64,000 bases of DNA from Gautieria morchelliformis (Eukaryota > Basidiomycota > Agaricomycetes > Gomphales > Gomphaceae): contig WHVA01000046.1 in assembly GCA_015179125.1 (NCBI GenBank), positions 62,001-126,000 of the forward strand. The letters are read 5' to 3'. Made by a program: the position numbers and the translations under genes. Within the stretch, counting starts at the first letter, position 1; each line of letters begins with the position of its first letter. Under the pieces are notes generated by a model. It had not been told where the DNA came from. It saw nothing but the letters and a program-made list of their open reading frames with translations, and made no database searches. This document shows positions 43,273-54,559 of this stretch, piece after piece.

Positions 43273-44288
43273 TGTTATGACTTGTTTTATTTCTTGTACC
43301 CAGCTATCCCTATTTTCCCTTTCACCACTCCTCCTCCATGTTCGCTCAGCTTCGCCCTTCCCTTCGACCACGCCTCCTCTATGTTCGCCGCATTCACCAA
43401 ACAACCATTCACTACTTGCATCATTTGCCAGGAGGCACGCCATCAAATATGATTGACATTCTTTACCCGGCTTGATGGTTCATCACTAGTCCCATCACCT
43501 TCTCGACTCAACCCCCTTTGGGTGTTCCTATGGCCGGAATGCATTTGCGGGATGTCCTACCCCTGGATCATGTGGGATCAACCCAGCAGACCAAGAGTCC
43601 GTGCAGGGTAACATGTATGCAGGTCTCAAGGTGTGTTTTCGTACATAGATACCTTCACCCTCTTTCCTCCCTGTCATTTCATGTTCGCACTCCTCCTGAT
43701 TTCTATTGCATGTGTGTTTCACCTATTTGTATCCTGACGGCGCACCCCTATCCAACTCTGACTCAAGACGGCCTCTTTCCTATTCGCTGATATCATATGA
43801 GCATTCAATATAAGTAGTCTACATTCGCATGTATATTCCTCAGTTCAATTATCATATGTCTATCTTGTGCAAAACTTGACCTCACTGTGACCATCATCTT
43901 GAGCCCTCTCCTGTAGATTCCTATCCTCGACCAGAGGAGGACTTAAGCACCACTGGTGAGTTTTTGTACTTCACCTTCATTACCTTAGCCTTCATACTAT
44001 TATCGGTACTGTCAGCGAAGGGCTCCAAAGGAGTGCCTTCGCCGGCGAAAGGATTGTTGCTGCTTCAACAACCTTTCCATGACACCTTGCACGTTACATC
44101 ATCAAGTGTTACGGGCTACTTCACTACGACTGTAGATAGGGCGAGCTCCGTTCGGGCAGCCCTCTTACCTTCTGAACATTTATTGGTTCATCCTATTCGC
44201 TGAACGGCACACTTATTCGCACAAGCTATTTGGGCATTCGCTGTATTCACTAATACATGATATTAACACCTAAAAACCAATCTTGACA
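43273..44288 (+). repeat. Solo LTR, 1.02 kb (TGTCATGA...TTGACA family)
   Basis: Starts TGTTATGACTTG and ends TCTTGACA, flanked by a perfect ACCCC duplication (43268-43272 and 44289-44293). Gag-type sequence lies on both sides. Confidence 0.92.
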
Positions 44289-45768
44289 ACCCCAAGCCAT
44301 ATGCCAGAGGTTTGGACCTCGAGGAGTTCGAGGGATTCATAGCTGGCATCTTGAGATGGCTCAAGATGAACTGCCTATTAGGGCCAACCACAGTGCGGAT
44401 GCAGGTGGATTACCTGGGCACTCACCTAACCGGCAAGGCCCAAGAATGGTTTGTCTGAAACATTGAGTGTTTCAATCGTCAGGTCCGTGAATGGACCTTG
44501 GAGATGGCTATGCAAGGGTTACAGAAGAGATTCATGCACACCCTAACATATCACCATATGTAGAATAAGTTCGACATGGTCGTGCAAGGCACGAAAACTG
44601 TTCAGGAAATGCTGAACAAGCTCATGAAATACTTGGTGTGGATGGTACAGCCACCCAATGAATACACACTCTGAAGATGGTTTGTGTCAGCATTGCGTGA
44701 TACATTGCGCAATGAAGTCCTAAAAAAGGGCTACAACGCTGAGTCCAGCTCAATTGAGCAGCTCTTTGAAGCTGCCTGTATGATAGAGGACGCATCCCGG
44801 TAGAATCATGGGATGCACCAGGCAGAAACCGCGGCCACAATGGCCATCACATCATGGATCGGGACAAGCAAGCTGACCACACAGTCGGGCTTTAACAAGC
44901 CCACTGCATTCCAGGCAAACAACGCCTTCCGACAACCTATGGCAACAAAGTCACTGCAATCATGTCATCCGCCTCAGGCATTGGGGAGCTTGGCTTTGCC
45001 GAGCTACCCGCAAAAGCCATCTGGCTGCCCCCCAGACCGGCCACAGAACACACACAGCAGCGCAAGCTGCTTTGAATGTGGCCAGACAGGTCACATCAAG
45101 GTGAACTGCCCATGCCTGAAGCCAAAAGTATGGACAGCGGCCATATGGCAAGATGATGATGGGGATCCGGAGGATCCCATCGGCACCTCTCTTCAAGAGA
45201 TTGAAGAGGGGGAGGGTGATCCTCAAGAAACTGAGGATCAGGACAGGAATGGTGAGCCAACAGAGGCCTGGGAGTGGAGCCATCCCAATACTATGATGGG
45301 GATGAGGTCATGGCAGCCACTCAAACTGCCTACCGATCCAGCGCGATGAGAATCATGCTGGTAGATGAGACAACCAAAGTCATGGCTGCTCGAACAATGG
45401 CCCCAGACAAGGCAGCCGAGAATACGGTGAAGGATGTGATGCCCTTCCCAGATCAAGATGTCATCAGGGGCGATGTCACTTGCTGTAAATACAGGAGGAA
45501 AATCGATATGTCTGAGGCATATAGGCAGATCCATATCTGTCCTGAAGACGTCCCAAAGACAGCCTTTGCAACAATCCCTGGCATGTTCAGGAGCCAAGTG
45601 ATACAGAGCGAACGCCCATAGTAACTCAGCTATTTGCGCATATTTGGACTACAAATACTAACCCACAAAATGCGGTGAGTGGAACTTATGAGGCGCATGT
45701 CACGGGGTGCCATCTCCGCTTGAATTCTTTTATGGGGACTTAGAATTTGCAGGCGTGTCCTGTGAAAG

Positions 45769-46305
45769 TGTAAGAACCCGGCCTTTGGCCGGTTACTTAC
45801 GGGTAGAACCTTCTTCCGAGCCCGAGCCTTGTGATATTCATGCCAAGCACATATGATCCTTATCCTGCGCCTGAGCCCGAGCCCGAGCTTGAGTTCATAT
45901 CCAACCTTGATCCCATGCCCGTATCCCCTTAGTTACTGATTCCGCTCCATCACGCATCATTCGTATATTACCTCGCCCTGACCTCCACTAATATGTTCAT
46001 CCCTGACTCGTACCCTCGCTCGTATATAACCCCCCTTGTATGCACTCCTACTTCTCAGTCTGAAAATCAACTATTGTATCCCTTCGATCCTTAGCTAGTT
46101 TCTAAGCCTCGCCTCTTAAGCCAAACCTCGCCTCTTATTCGTTTGCCTCCGAAGTTGGGACTCGTGCGTAGGGTCGGCGCAGCACATAAGCTGAAGCCAA
46201 GTCCCTCTCCGAGTTCCCCATCCAAACCTCGCCCAGTAACCTCGGACCTTGCCTCGGGTTTCGTCCCCGACCTCGGTCAACCTTGCGACAGATCGTATTG
46301 TAACA
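45769..46305 (+). repeat. 5' LTR of Ty3 element
   Basis: 537 bp; begins with the CCGGCC-TTT-GGCCGG hairpin. Rich in CCTCG/CCTCGCC words. Confidence 0.94.
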
Positions 46306-46391
46306 GTATTTTCAGACTGCTTACACCCTACATATCCCTTTTCTCCACTATGTCCATGATAACTCGCTCTCGCACCCTTCGGGGTATATCA

Positions 46392-46827
46392 TGTAGAGGA
46401 CAGGAATTATAGGCAGTAGGTATGGACTTGTTGTTCAAAAGAATAGACTAGAAATTAATTCACTACAGAGAATTTCTAGGTCAATAAATCGAAAGAACAC
46501 TAGACTAATTTACTCGCCTCTCTCAGTGAATTTAGTTGTCACTGAGAGAGGGGGAAATCTGTCTCACTGTGCATGTACTACTACCCGGCCCTTTAGCGCC
46601 CAAGAGCTCGCGCGTCAAGTCATTTCAGACTCCGCTGCGTGCAGCCACTTGTGAAAATAGAAATAACAAGATGAAATGGAGAGGTAGGGAGTGACAGGAA
46701 AATTTCGAAAATAATCAGAGAAATGGGTGCGTGGTACAAAAACAATGTGAGAAGAGATTGAAACACCATACAGCAAATCGAATATATTATGCTTGATTTT
46801 GGTGCAGGAGCATAAATGCACCCAACA
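46392..46827 (+). repeat. Solo LTR, 436 bp, nested in the Ty3 leader
   Basis: Starts TGTAGAGGACAGG and ends GCACCCAACA, flanked by a perfect TATCA duplication (46387-46391 and 46828-46832). Same family as 42697-43146. Confidence 0.92.
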
Positions 46828-47079
46828 TATCAGAACAACGACGTTTCTCGGAAGCCCCCGATGATTCACCACCGTCCCCGGGGATACCCCTCACAGACCC
46901 CGCCGAGCCTAGTAACAAAGGCAAAGGTAGGGCTAACCCCGGTGATCCTTCAGGTGATCCACGAGATGGCTCTGGAGGCTCCAACAACGATCGGGACCTC
47001 CCCAACCTCCCACCCGAGGACCTCGGTGACCTCGAGGACAACGAGCTTATGCGTTGAGTGTTCATCAAACTCACGAATC

Positions 47080-47990
47080 CACGCAAGTCCGAAGCATGAG
47101 CCAAGGTCAAGGAACTGGATAGTTATGACGGTACTGACCAGGCCAAGCTTCGCACCTTCTTCCTTCAATGCGTGCTCAACTTCCAAGATCACCCCACAGC
47201 GTTCAAGATTGGGGCCTCGAAGGTGCAGTATGCTATTTCTTACCTGTCCAGCTCAGCTTTACAGTATTTCGAGCCGGCGATCCTCGGCAAAGTCCAACCC
47301 GAGCCAGATTGGCTCGAGCACTGGGACAGCTTCAAGGCCGAGCTCGAGCTCAACTTCGGCTCATATGACAACGCTGCCCAAGCCGAGATTGACCTCGAGA
47401 AGATCGTTATGAAAGAGCACCACAAGACCGCGCGATTCTTTGCCCGAGCTTCGACTCGGACTCAGTGGAACGATGCGGCCCTCCGACACTTCGCCTACAA
47501 GGGCTTGGCCAAAAGAATCAAGGACGACTTACTTCACTTCCCTCGATTCCGCAGCCTCGCCGAGCTTAGGAACTTCGCACTGGAATGCGACAGCCATTAC
47601 TGGGAGCGTAAGGAATATGACTCCATGATCAATGGTCGTAGCTCCCAGCCTGCACGCACCGCTAATCAGTCCAGCAGCAATGCCACTAACAACAACCAGT
47701 CCTCCAGCGGTTCCAATAACAATAAGAACCGCAACAAGGCTAACAACAGCGGCAAGGGTTCCAACAACAACTCTTCAAACAACAAGAGCCAGCCCGACAT
47801 TCAAGCAAGCTCGGGAAGGATGGCAAACTACTTCCCGAGGAGCGCCAACGTCGGGTCGACCAAGGCCTTTGTCTGCTTTGCGGCACCAAGGGCCACATCG
47901 TCAAGGACTGCCTGAAGAACAAGTCTACCAACAGTAGCGGTTCTAACGGTCGGGCAGCGAAGACCCCTAACGAGGGAACTTCGGCCTCCA
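47080..47990 (+). CDS. Ty3 gag region
   Basis: Capsid-like sequence (SYDGTDQAKLRTFFLQCVLNF; FGSYDNAAQAEIDLE; FARASTRTQWNDAALRHF), an Asn/Ser-rich spacer (about 47650-47790), then a CCHC knuckle (CLLCGTKGHIVKDC, about 47875-47915). Described as a part of the fossil element only. Confidence 0.82.
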
Positions 47991-48121
47991 TTACGGAGAA
48001 TAGGTAGCAACCTCGGAACCACACGATCCGAGGATTGCGGTAACCTCACCCGTGTGCTCAGACTCAGTGCCGCTTCTCATTCATTGTCCAAGATTCCCTT
48101 AATGTAGATCTAACCTCGCCT

Positions 48122-51100
48122 TTGCTTCCCAACGTCACTTTTGTGGCATTAGTTGACTGCGGGTCCTCAGATTGTTTTATTGAATCCAGATTTGTCCAGA
48201 AGTACTCTATGCCTGTTTATCCTGTCTCTCCTATACCCTTGAAACTATTTGACGGTAGTACTAACACTACCATTACCCAAGCTCTAGACCTCTGCATTTA
48301 CTTTCCGACTGGCGAACAACAATGGGTAACCTTCTACATAACCTCGCTCGACTCAAGTTGCTCGGTGGTACTTGGCCACAACTGGCTCACCCGCTACAAT
48401 CCGTCGATTGACTGGGTAATGGGCAGTATTACTTTCAAGACCATCGACCTAACAACGACTCCAGCGACCCCGGCGACGTCAGCCCGCTCAGCTTCGGCTA
48501 CGACTTCGACCTCGCCTACGGCATCTTCGCCCCCGCCTCCGACCTCGCCTCCAAACTCGCCTCCGAAGTTGCAAGCACCGCTCGTTTCCCTAATAAATGC
48601 ACCCGCTTTCATGCACGCATCTAGATTGGAAGGGTCCGAAGTGTTTCAGCTCAATCTGGCTTCGCCTGAGCTCCTTGCCAGAGGGGCAACATCGGGAGAA
48701 AGTTCTTCCGAGCTTTCTGAGAACGTTAAGAAACATGTTCCCGAAGTATATCACGAATTTGCAGATGTGTTCAGCAAAGCACGCGCTGACACTCTAGCTC
48801 CCCACCGACCCCACGATATCAAAATCAACCTTGAAGAAGGGACCTCGCCGCCTATCATTCCCATCTACTCTCTCTCGGCTTCCGAACTCAAAGCACTTCG
48901 CGAGTTCATCGACGGGCACTTGAACATCGGTTTCATCCGACCTTCACCCTCACCTCATGGTGCACCGGTATTGTTTGTTCACAAAAAAGATGGCTCACTT
49001 CGGTTGTGTGTCGACTTCCGAGGCTTAAACAAAATCTCGAAAAAAGATCGGTATCCATTGCCATTGATTGCTGACTTACTTGATGCTCCAAAGAATGCTC
49101 GCATCTATACGAAGATTGACCTTCATCACGCTTACCACCTCGTACGGGTGGCCGAGGGTGACGAATGGAAAACCGCCTTCAGGACTCGCTATGGGCCTTT
49201 TGAATGGTTGGTTATGCCATTTGGTCTCACTAACGGCCCTGCTGCTTTCCAGAGATTCATGAACAAGATTTTCGCCGACCTTTTGGACGTTTGTGTGGTG
49301 GTATACTTGGATGACATTCTAATCTACTCCAGTGACCCCTCCAAACATGTTGAACATGTCAAGGAAGTCTTGCGATGACTGTGACTCAACAACCTCTTCG
49401 CCAAAGAAGACAAATGCAAGTTTCATTGCAACTCAGTTGAATTCCTCGGCTACATACTCTCTCCCGAGGGCCTCACTATGGCGGATGATAAGGTAAAGGT
49501 CATTCAAGACTGGCCTGAACCTCACAAAGTTCGCGACATCCAGTCCTTCTTTGGTTTCACCAACTTCTACCGACGTTTCATTCACAACTACTCCGACATC
49601 ACCATTCCTCTCACCCGACTCACCCACAAGGGTACCCCTTGGAACCTTTCCGAGGATTGTCGGCAGGCCTTCAACTTGTTGAAGAAGGCGTTCACTGCCG
49701 CTCCTATCCTTACCCACTGGATTCCTGACCTTCCACTAATCGTAGAGACTGATGCTTCAGATTATGCCTTAGCGGCAATCTTATCACTGCAAACCTCGGA
49801 AGGCGAATTCATCCAGTCGCTTTCCACTCCCACACATTCACCTCTACCGAGCTCAACTACGATGTTCATGACAAGGAGCTCCTAGCAATTTTTGAAGCGT
49901 TTCAACGCTGGCGACACTACCTCGAGGGCTCTGGCGACCCTGTCGACATTATCACCGACCACAAGAACCTTGAATACTTTTCAACAACGAAGCTCTTGAC
50001 CCATCGACAAGCTCGGTGGTCAGAATACCTTTCCCAATTCAACCTCGCCATCCGTTTGCGACCTGGTCGCCTCGGAACGAAGCCTGACTCTCTCACTAGA
50101 CGATGGGATGTCTACCTTAAAGAGGGGAATAGCGACTATGCCACCATAAACCCACAGAACCTACGGCCAGTGTTTACTCAACACCAGCTGGCATCGTCCC
50201 TTAGAGCTACTAACCTCGCTCCCGTCATACTCCAAGCCGCTTCGATGCTTGATACCGAGCTGATCCGAGCTGACATACTAGCGAACCTTCCCTCGGACCC
50301 CATAGCCAAGTCGCACCTCGGCTTGGTTAATGACCCGAGGTGGACCACAGACCCCAGGGTTTTCTCAAGCTTGACAACCGAACCTATGTTCCAGCGGCCC
50401 AAGACCTTCGACTTCGCATCCTGCAATACAAGCACGACCACATTCTCTCGGGACACTTCGGGGTCAACAAGGCCTTGGAGCTGATCCGACGAGACTATAC
50501 TTGGCCAGGGATTAGATCCTTTGTCAAGGAGTATTGCAAGACATGTACCACTTGTATGCGAAGCAAGCCGCAACGTCACAAGCCCTATGGTCTCCTCAAA
50601 CAACTTCCCGTTCCCGAGAAGCCTTGGAATTCCATCTCTATGGATTTCATTGAGCAGCTTCCCCCTTCATCCGAGTTCACCTCCATACTAGTGATTGTTG
50701 ACCGCTTCACTAAGCAGGTTATCTTCATTCCAACCACCGACAAGATAACCTCGCAAGAGCTCGCTCACCTCTTCGTCCTTCATGTCTTTTCCAAGCATGG
50801 AGTCCCCTCGCACGTCACCTCGGACAGGGGTTCCGAGTTCGTCTCGCACTTCTGGCGTTCTCTAGGGAAAGCCTTGGACATGCGGTTGCATTTCACCTCG
50901 GGATATCATCCCGAGGGTGACGGTCAAACCGAGCGTGCTAACCAGACCTTGGAATAGTACCTCAGGATATATTGCAACTATCAACAGTCCAATTGGGCTT
51001 CACTCCTTCCCCTCGCCGAGTTCGCTTACAACAATGCGCCTAGCGTAACCACTGGCATGTCCCCATTCTTTGCTAATAAGGGTTATCACCCGAACCTCGC

Positions 51101-51722
51101 AGTCCACCCCGAGCACAACCTCGCCTCGGCACAAGCTCGAGACTTCGTGGTTGACCTGGACGAGCTACGCCAAGAACTTCGCCACGCCATCCTCGAAGCT
51201 CAGAAGACCTACCAAGCCTCGGCCGATGTTCGCTGCAAACCCGCTCCTGATTTCCAAATAGGATCCCTCGCCTTTGTAAAGGCACAGTACTTCCAAACAA
51301 CTCGGCCTACCAAGAAGCTCACCGAGAAGTTTTTGCGTCCTTTTGAGATCATTTCCCGAGCGGGTACTCACTCCTTCACCCTTCGACTTCCAGAACACAT
51401 GCATTCAGTCCATCCAGTATTCCAGGTATCCATGCTCGAACCAGCCTCACCCAACACCATCCCGAACCAAGTTCAGCCTCCTCCACCCCCAGTCATTATC
51501 GACGGCGAACCCGAGTTCGAGGTTTCCGAAATCCTCAACTCGAAGATCGATAATAGACGCAAGAGCTGTAAGTTACTCTATCTTGTTAGGTGGACTGGTT
51601 ACGAAGGTACCGACGAAGAAACCTCGTGGATCCTCGCTTCTGAGCTTGATCATGCCTCGGAGCTGGTCACTGACTTCCACGAGTCTTACCCGGCCAAGCC
51701 AGGACCTTTGACTGCCCTATGA
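48122..51722 (+). CDS. Ty3 pol region (protease to chromodomain)
   Basis: Protease ([15 protein letters not shown], about 48150), reverse transcriptase ([23 protein letters not shown] at about 49300), RNase H ([27 protein letters not shown]), and an integrase HHCC finger ([19 protein letters not shown], then [13 protein letters not shown]). The core ([23 protein letters not shown]) and a C-terminal chromodomain ([23 protein letters not shown]) ending near 51720 complete the set. The region is not one open frame; a few breaks are present. Confidence 0.88.
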
Positions 51723-51839
51723 CCGTTTCCTAGTTTAACCCCCATGACCCCAGTAGTTAGATAACAAAAAAAAATCCTCGCAATCGAATCACAAAATCAA
51801 TAAAAGACCAAGAAAAGATTCCATTATTCCATTAGTAGA

Positions 51840-53005
51840 TTACTCTAACATCCTCACATCCTCTTCCGCGCTCTCCTCCCTATCTTTGCCCGACTCCTCC
51901 CCATTACTACTACTACTTCGCTCCACTAGACCCCCATATCCCCCATACTCCACCAAATCTCTCGCGTCCTGCAGACGTCTCAAGTAGTTCCTCTGCCTCC
52001 TTATCCTCATGAACTCTATGTCCGCCCTGTTCATCCTGTCATTCGCCGCTCTAAACTCCCCCAACAACTCGCACACCCTCTCCCCAACCTCGCCCACCTT
52101 CTTTCCCACATCCCTCACCGCCGCTATCAACTCCCTCATCTCCGCACTTCGCTCCAACCTTTTCGTCTTCTTATCCTTCTTCGCCCTCCGACCTTCCACC
52201 TCGGTTTCTTCCACCTCGGCTTCCTCTACCTCGGCTTCCTTCCCCTCACTCTGCCCCGCTTCCCCAACCTCCCTCCCCTCGCTCTGCCTCGCTCCCCCAG
52301 TCTTCTTTCCCTTCTCCTCGCTCAACCTCGGTTCCATCCTCTCCACCCTCGTCTCCAAGTTCCGCTCGACCCAGTCGCTTGAGTCGTCCTCCTCCTCAAC
52401 CTCGTCCCGAGCCTTGGCCTCCTTCCTTGGCCTCGGCCCTCCTCGCTATCCTCGCTCCTCGCCCGCTTCTTGCCCACTGCGCTCACCTGACTTTTCCCAG
52501 GGGTCGCCTTGCTGCGACGACCTAAGGCTATACTACAGCCTAAAGACCGCGTCCTGCACCATATGCAGGCCCCCTGGTCGGCGACGCCGAAGTCGAGGCT
52601 CACCTGGCGAAGGCACGTGTAATCACACTGTTCGCAGCATGCGCACCTCGCCTCGGGCTTCACCCCAAGCTGCCATGCTCGAGGACCCCCGTCAGCGAGC
52701 TTGTACCCGTATAGGGTCTAGTCTGTCGGGTGGTAAGCGAAGAGCATTCGCTTGTACTACTCAAGTCAGCGAACAGCAAAATATGAGGCTACCAAACGAC
52801 TCACCTTTTTGCCATTTGGCCCTTCCTGCCACGGCTGCCGCATGTCGATGGCCCCCGCCTCATCAAATGCCCCAACTTCGGGTCGATCCTCGGGCATAAC
52901 CTCGCCCGAGGCTCCGTTCTCCTCAGACAGTAGTGTCTGGTCGAACACATTGTTCGTGCTGTTCTCGTCAACGGCTGAGTTGAAGAGGGCTTGAGGGCGC
53001 ACCAT
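51840..53005 (-). CDS. Antisense accessory gene of Ty3 element: Cys module plus coiled coil
   Basis: Minus-strand gene between pol and the 3' LTR, starting at ATG 53005. It consists of three open segments (53005-52805, 52699-52487, 52445-51840), separated by GT-AG intervals of 105 and 41 bp that keep the frame; the total is about 339 residues. The first segment is acidic (MPEDRPEVGAFDEAGAID). The second carries a Cys module: CACCEQCDYTC, then CIWCRTRSLGC, then a basic stretch. The third is Glu/Lys-rich with a long coiled coil (MRELIAAVRDVGKKVGEVGE; RRQRNYLRRLQDARDLVEYG). The same elements, in a different order, occur in the antisense gene at 1-765. It appears intact. Function unknown; a nucleic-acid-binding or regulatory role is an inference. 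Confidence 0.7.
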
Positions 53006-53177
53006 ATTTCGTTGGCACTTGGTTCACTGCCTCCTACCCACCCTTTTATCTAACCTCGGCTACGATTTAAGTTTCGCCTTTCCGGCTACTTAACATCGGG
53101 CCGGGATCTAGATTCGAGGATAGGCGAACCTTGTTCATATTATGGCCTCGAGGGTCTCGGCCATAAGGAGGGGATAC

Positions 53178-53739
53178 TGTAAGAACCCGGCCTTTGGCCG
53201 GTTACTTACTGGTAGAACCTTCTTCCAAGCCCGAGCCTTGTGATATTCGTGCCGAGCACATATGATCCTTATCCTGCGCCTGAGCCCAAGCCCGAGCTTG
53301 AGTTCATATCCGACCTTGATCCCATGCCCGTATCCCCTTAGTTACTGATTCCGCTCCATCACGCATCATTCGTATATTACCTCGCCCTGACCTCGGCCTC
53401 CTGACCTCGCCCTGACCTCCACTCATATGTTCGTCCCTGACTCGTACCCTCGCTCCTATATAACCCCCCTTGTATGCATTCCTACTCCTCAGTCTGAAAA
53501 TCAACTATCATATCCCTTTGATCCTTAGCTAGTTTCTAAGCCTCGCCTCTTAAGCCAAACATCGCCTTTTATTCGTTTGCCTCCGAAGTTGGGACTCATG
53601 CATAGGGTCGGCGCAGCACATAAGCTGAAGCCAAGTCCCTCTCCGACTTCCCCATCCAAACCTCACCCGGTAACCTCGGACCTTGCCTCGGGTTTCGTCC
53701 CCGACCTCGGTCAACCTTACGACGGATCGTATCGTAACA
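53178..53739 (+). repeat. 3' LTR of Ty3 element
   Basis: 562 bp; matches the 5' LTR apart from about 25 substitutions and an extra ~25-bp CCTCGGCCTCCTGA-type segment. Confidence 0.94.
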
Positions 53740-53744
53740 GAAAG

Positions 53745-54559
53745 ACTAAGAGCTGTCGGTAGTGTGGTGAATTGCGAATAGGATTCAGACTTCTACTTGA
53801 AATCGAATTGAGTAGGATCGTAAAAGTAGAGAGTAGAGATGCAGAGAAAACACGGCGTGTGTATTCTCTTTAGTTATAGCTATGCAAGCCTGTGCATCAC
53901 AGAGTTCCAAGACGTTTCGAAAGTGTGAGTTCTAATTAACTGACTTGATACGATACATGGATTGACTACTTATCTAAGGCGTAGGATGGGCTAGGACATA
54001 TGGGGTTGGGGGTACATGAGAAGGAGTGTATGTGCGGCTCGGGGATTGATGTGCCGGGTGCTGCAGTGAGTGTGTATGGAACTAGTTGATAGAGAAATAT
54101 TATATGTGATTGAGAGGATCAGAAGAGAGGGGAGTGTGTTTGGAATAGGGAATGGAAAGAGAGAAAGAAAGAACGTATGCGGCGGACTAGCCGTCGACTT
54201 GTTCCTCAGATCAGTGTGTCTCGGGCTCGGGCTCTATCTTGGTTCAGTGGTGGATCCACGGGCCGCTGAGTCGGCTGCGTGTTCGTGGGTCGATGGGGCG
54301 TTGTGGTGTATCGTGTGGATGGGTATGTGTTCGAGGGGGGAGCTGAAGATCAGTGGCACGGACGTGTCGCAGGTGGGAAGGATTGGATGGGGTGAAGTAA
54401 ACTGATAGTAGTGTTTTGGAACAGGATTATGACATGTCCTACTACAACAATCACGTGTTCCTTATGTAAGTTCAACCGACATCCACGTGACTTCGGTTGG
54501 CTTGAGAACGCATACGCATGACTTCGAGCTTAGAGTTTCCTCTCCTTGAGGAAACATGG
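53745..54559. other. No recognisable gene
   Basis: The open frame at 54070-54405 has no recognisable domain, start context or homologous motif, and I regard it as chance. Confidence 0.4.

Larger units (their letters stand above)
40084..45620 (+). mobile_element. Old Ty3/gypsy relic (gag and a scrap of RT) with three solo LTRs inserted
   Basis: Gag-type sequence appears at 40084-41160 (acidic, then coiled-coil-like) and at 44290-45310, the latter with capsid-like sequence and a CCHC knuckle CFECGQTGHIKVNC (about 45070). A scrap of reverse transcriptase follows (KIDMSEAYRQIHICPEDVPK, about 45500-45590). The relic is interrupted by solo LTRs at 41330-42632, 42697-43146 and 43273-44288, each with its own target duplication. 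It is broken, with many breaks. No LTRs of its own were identified. Confidence 0.85.
45769..53739 (+). mobile_element. Full-length Ty3 chromovirus (7.97 kb) with an antisense accessory gene
   Basis: LTRs at 45769-46305 and 53178-53739 start TGTAAGAACC and end TAACA. A perfect GAAAG duplication flanks the whole element (45764-45768 and 53740-53744). Inside are gag, protease, RT, RNase H, integrase and chromodomain in Ty3 order, then an antisense gene (51840-53005) and a purine tract (AAGGAGGGGA) before the 3' LTR. The LTRs differ at roughly 25 sites plus one length change (~4-5%), so it is older than the copy at 15837. A solo LTR of another family sits in its leader. The element is broken in pol, with a few breaks. 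Confidence 0.94.

Noticed and set aside
54070-54405. 111-codon plus-strand frame
   Set aside because: No domain, no splice context and no similarity to anything recognised.
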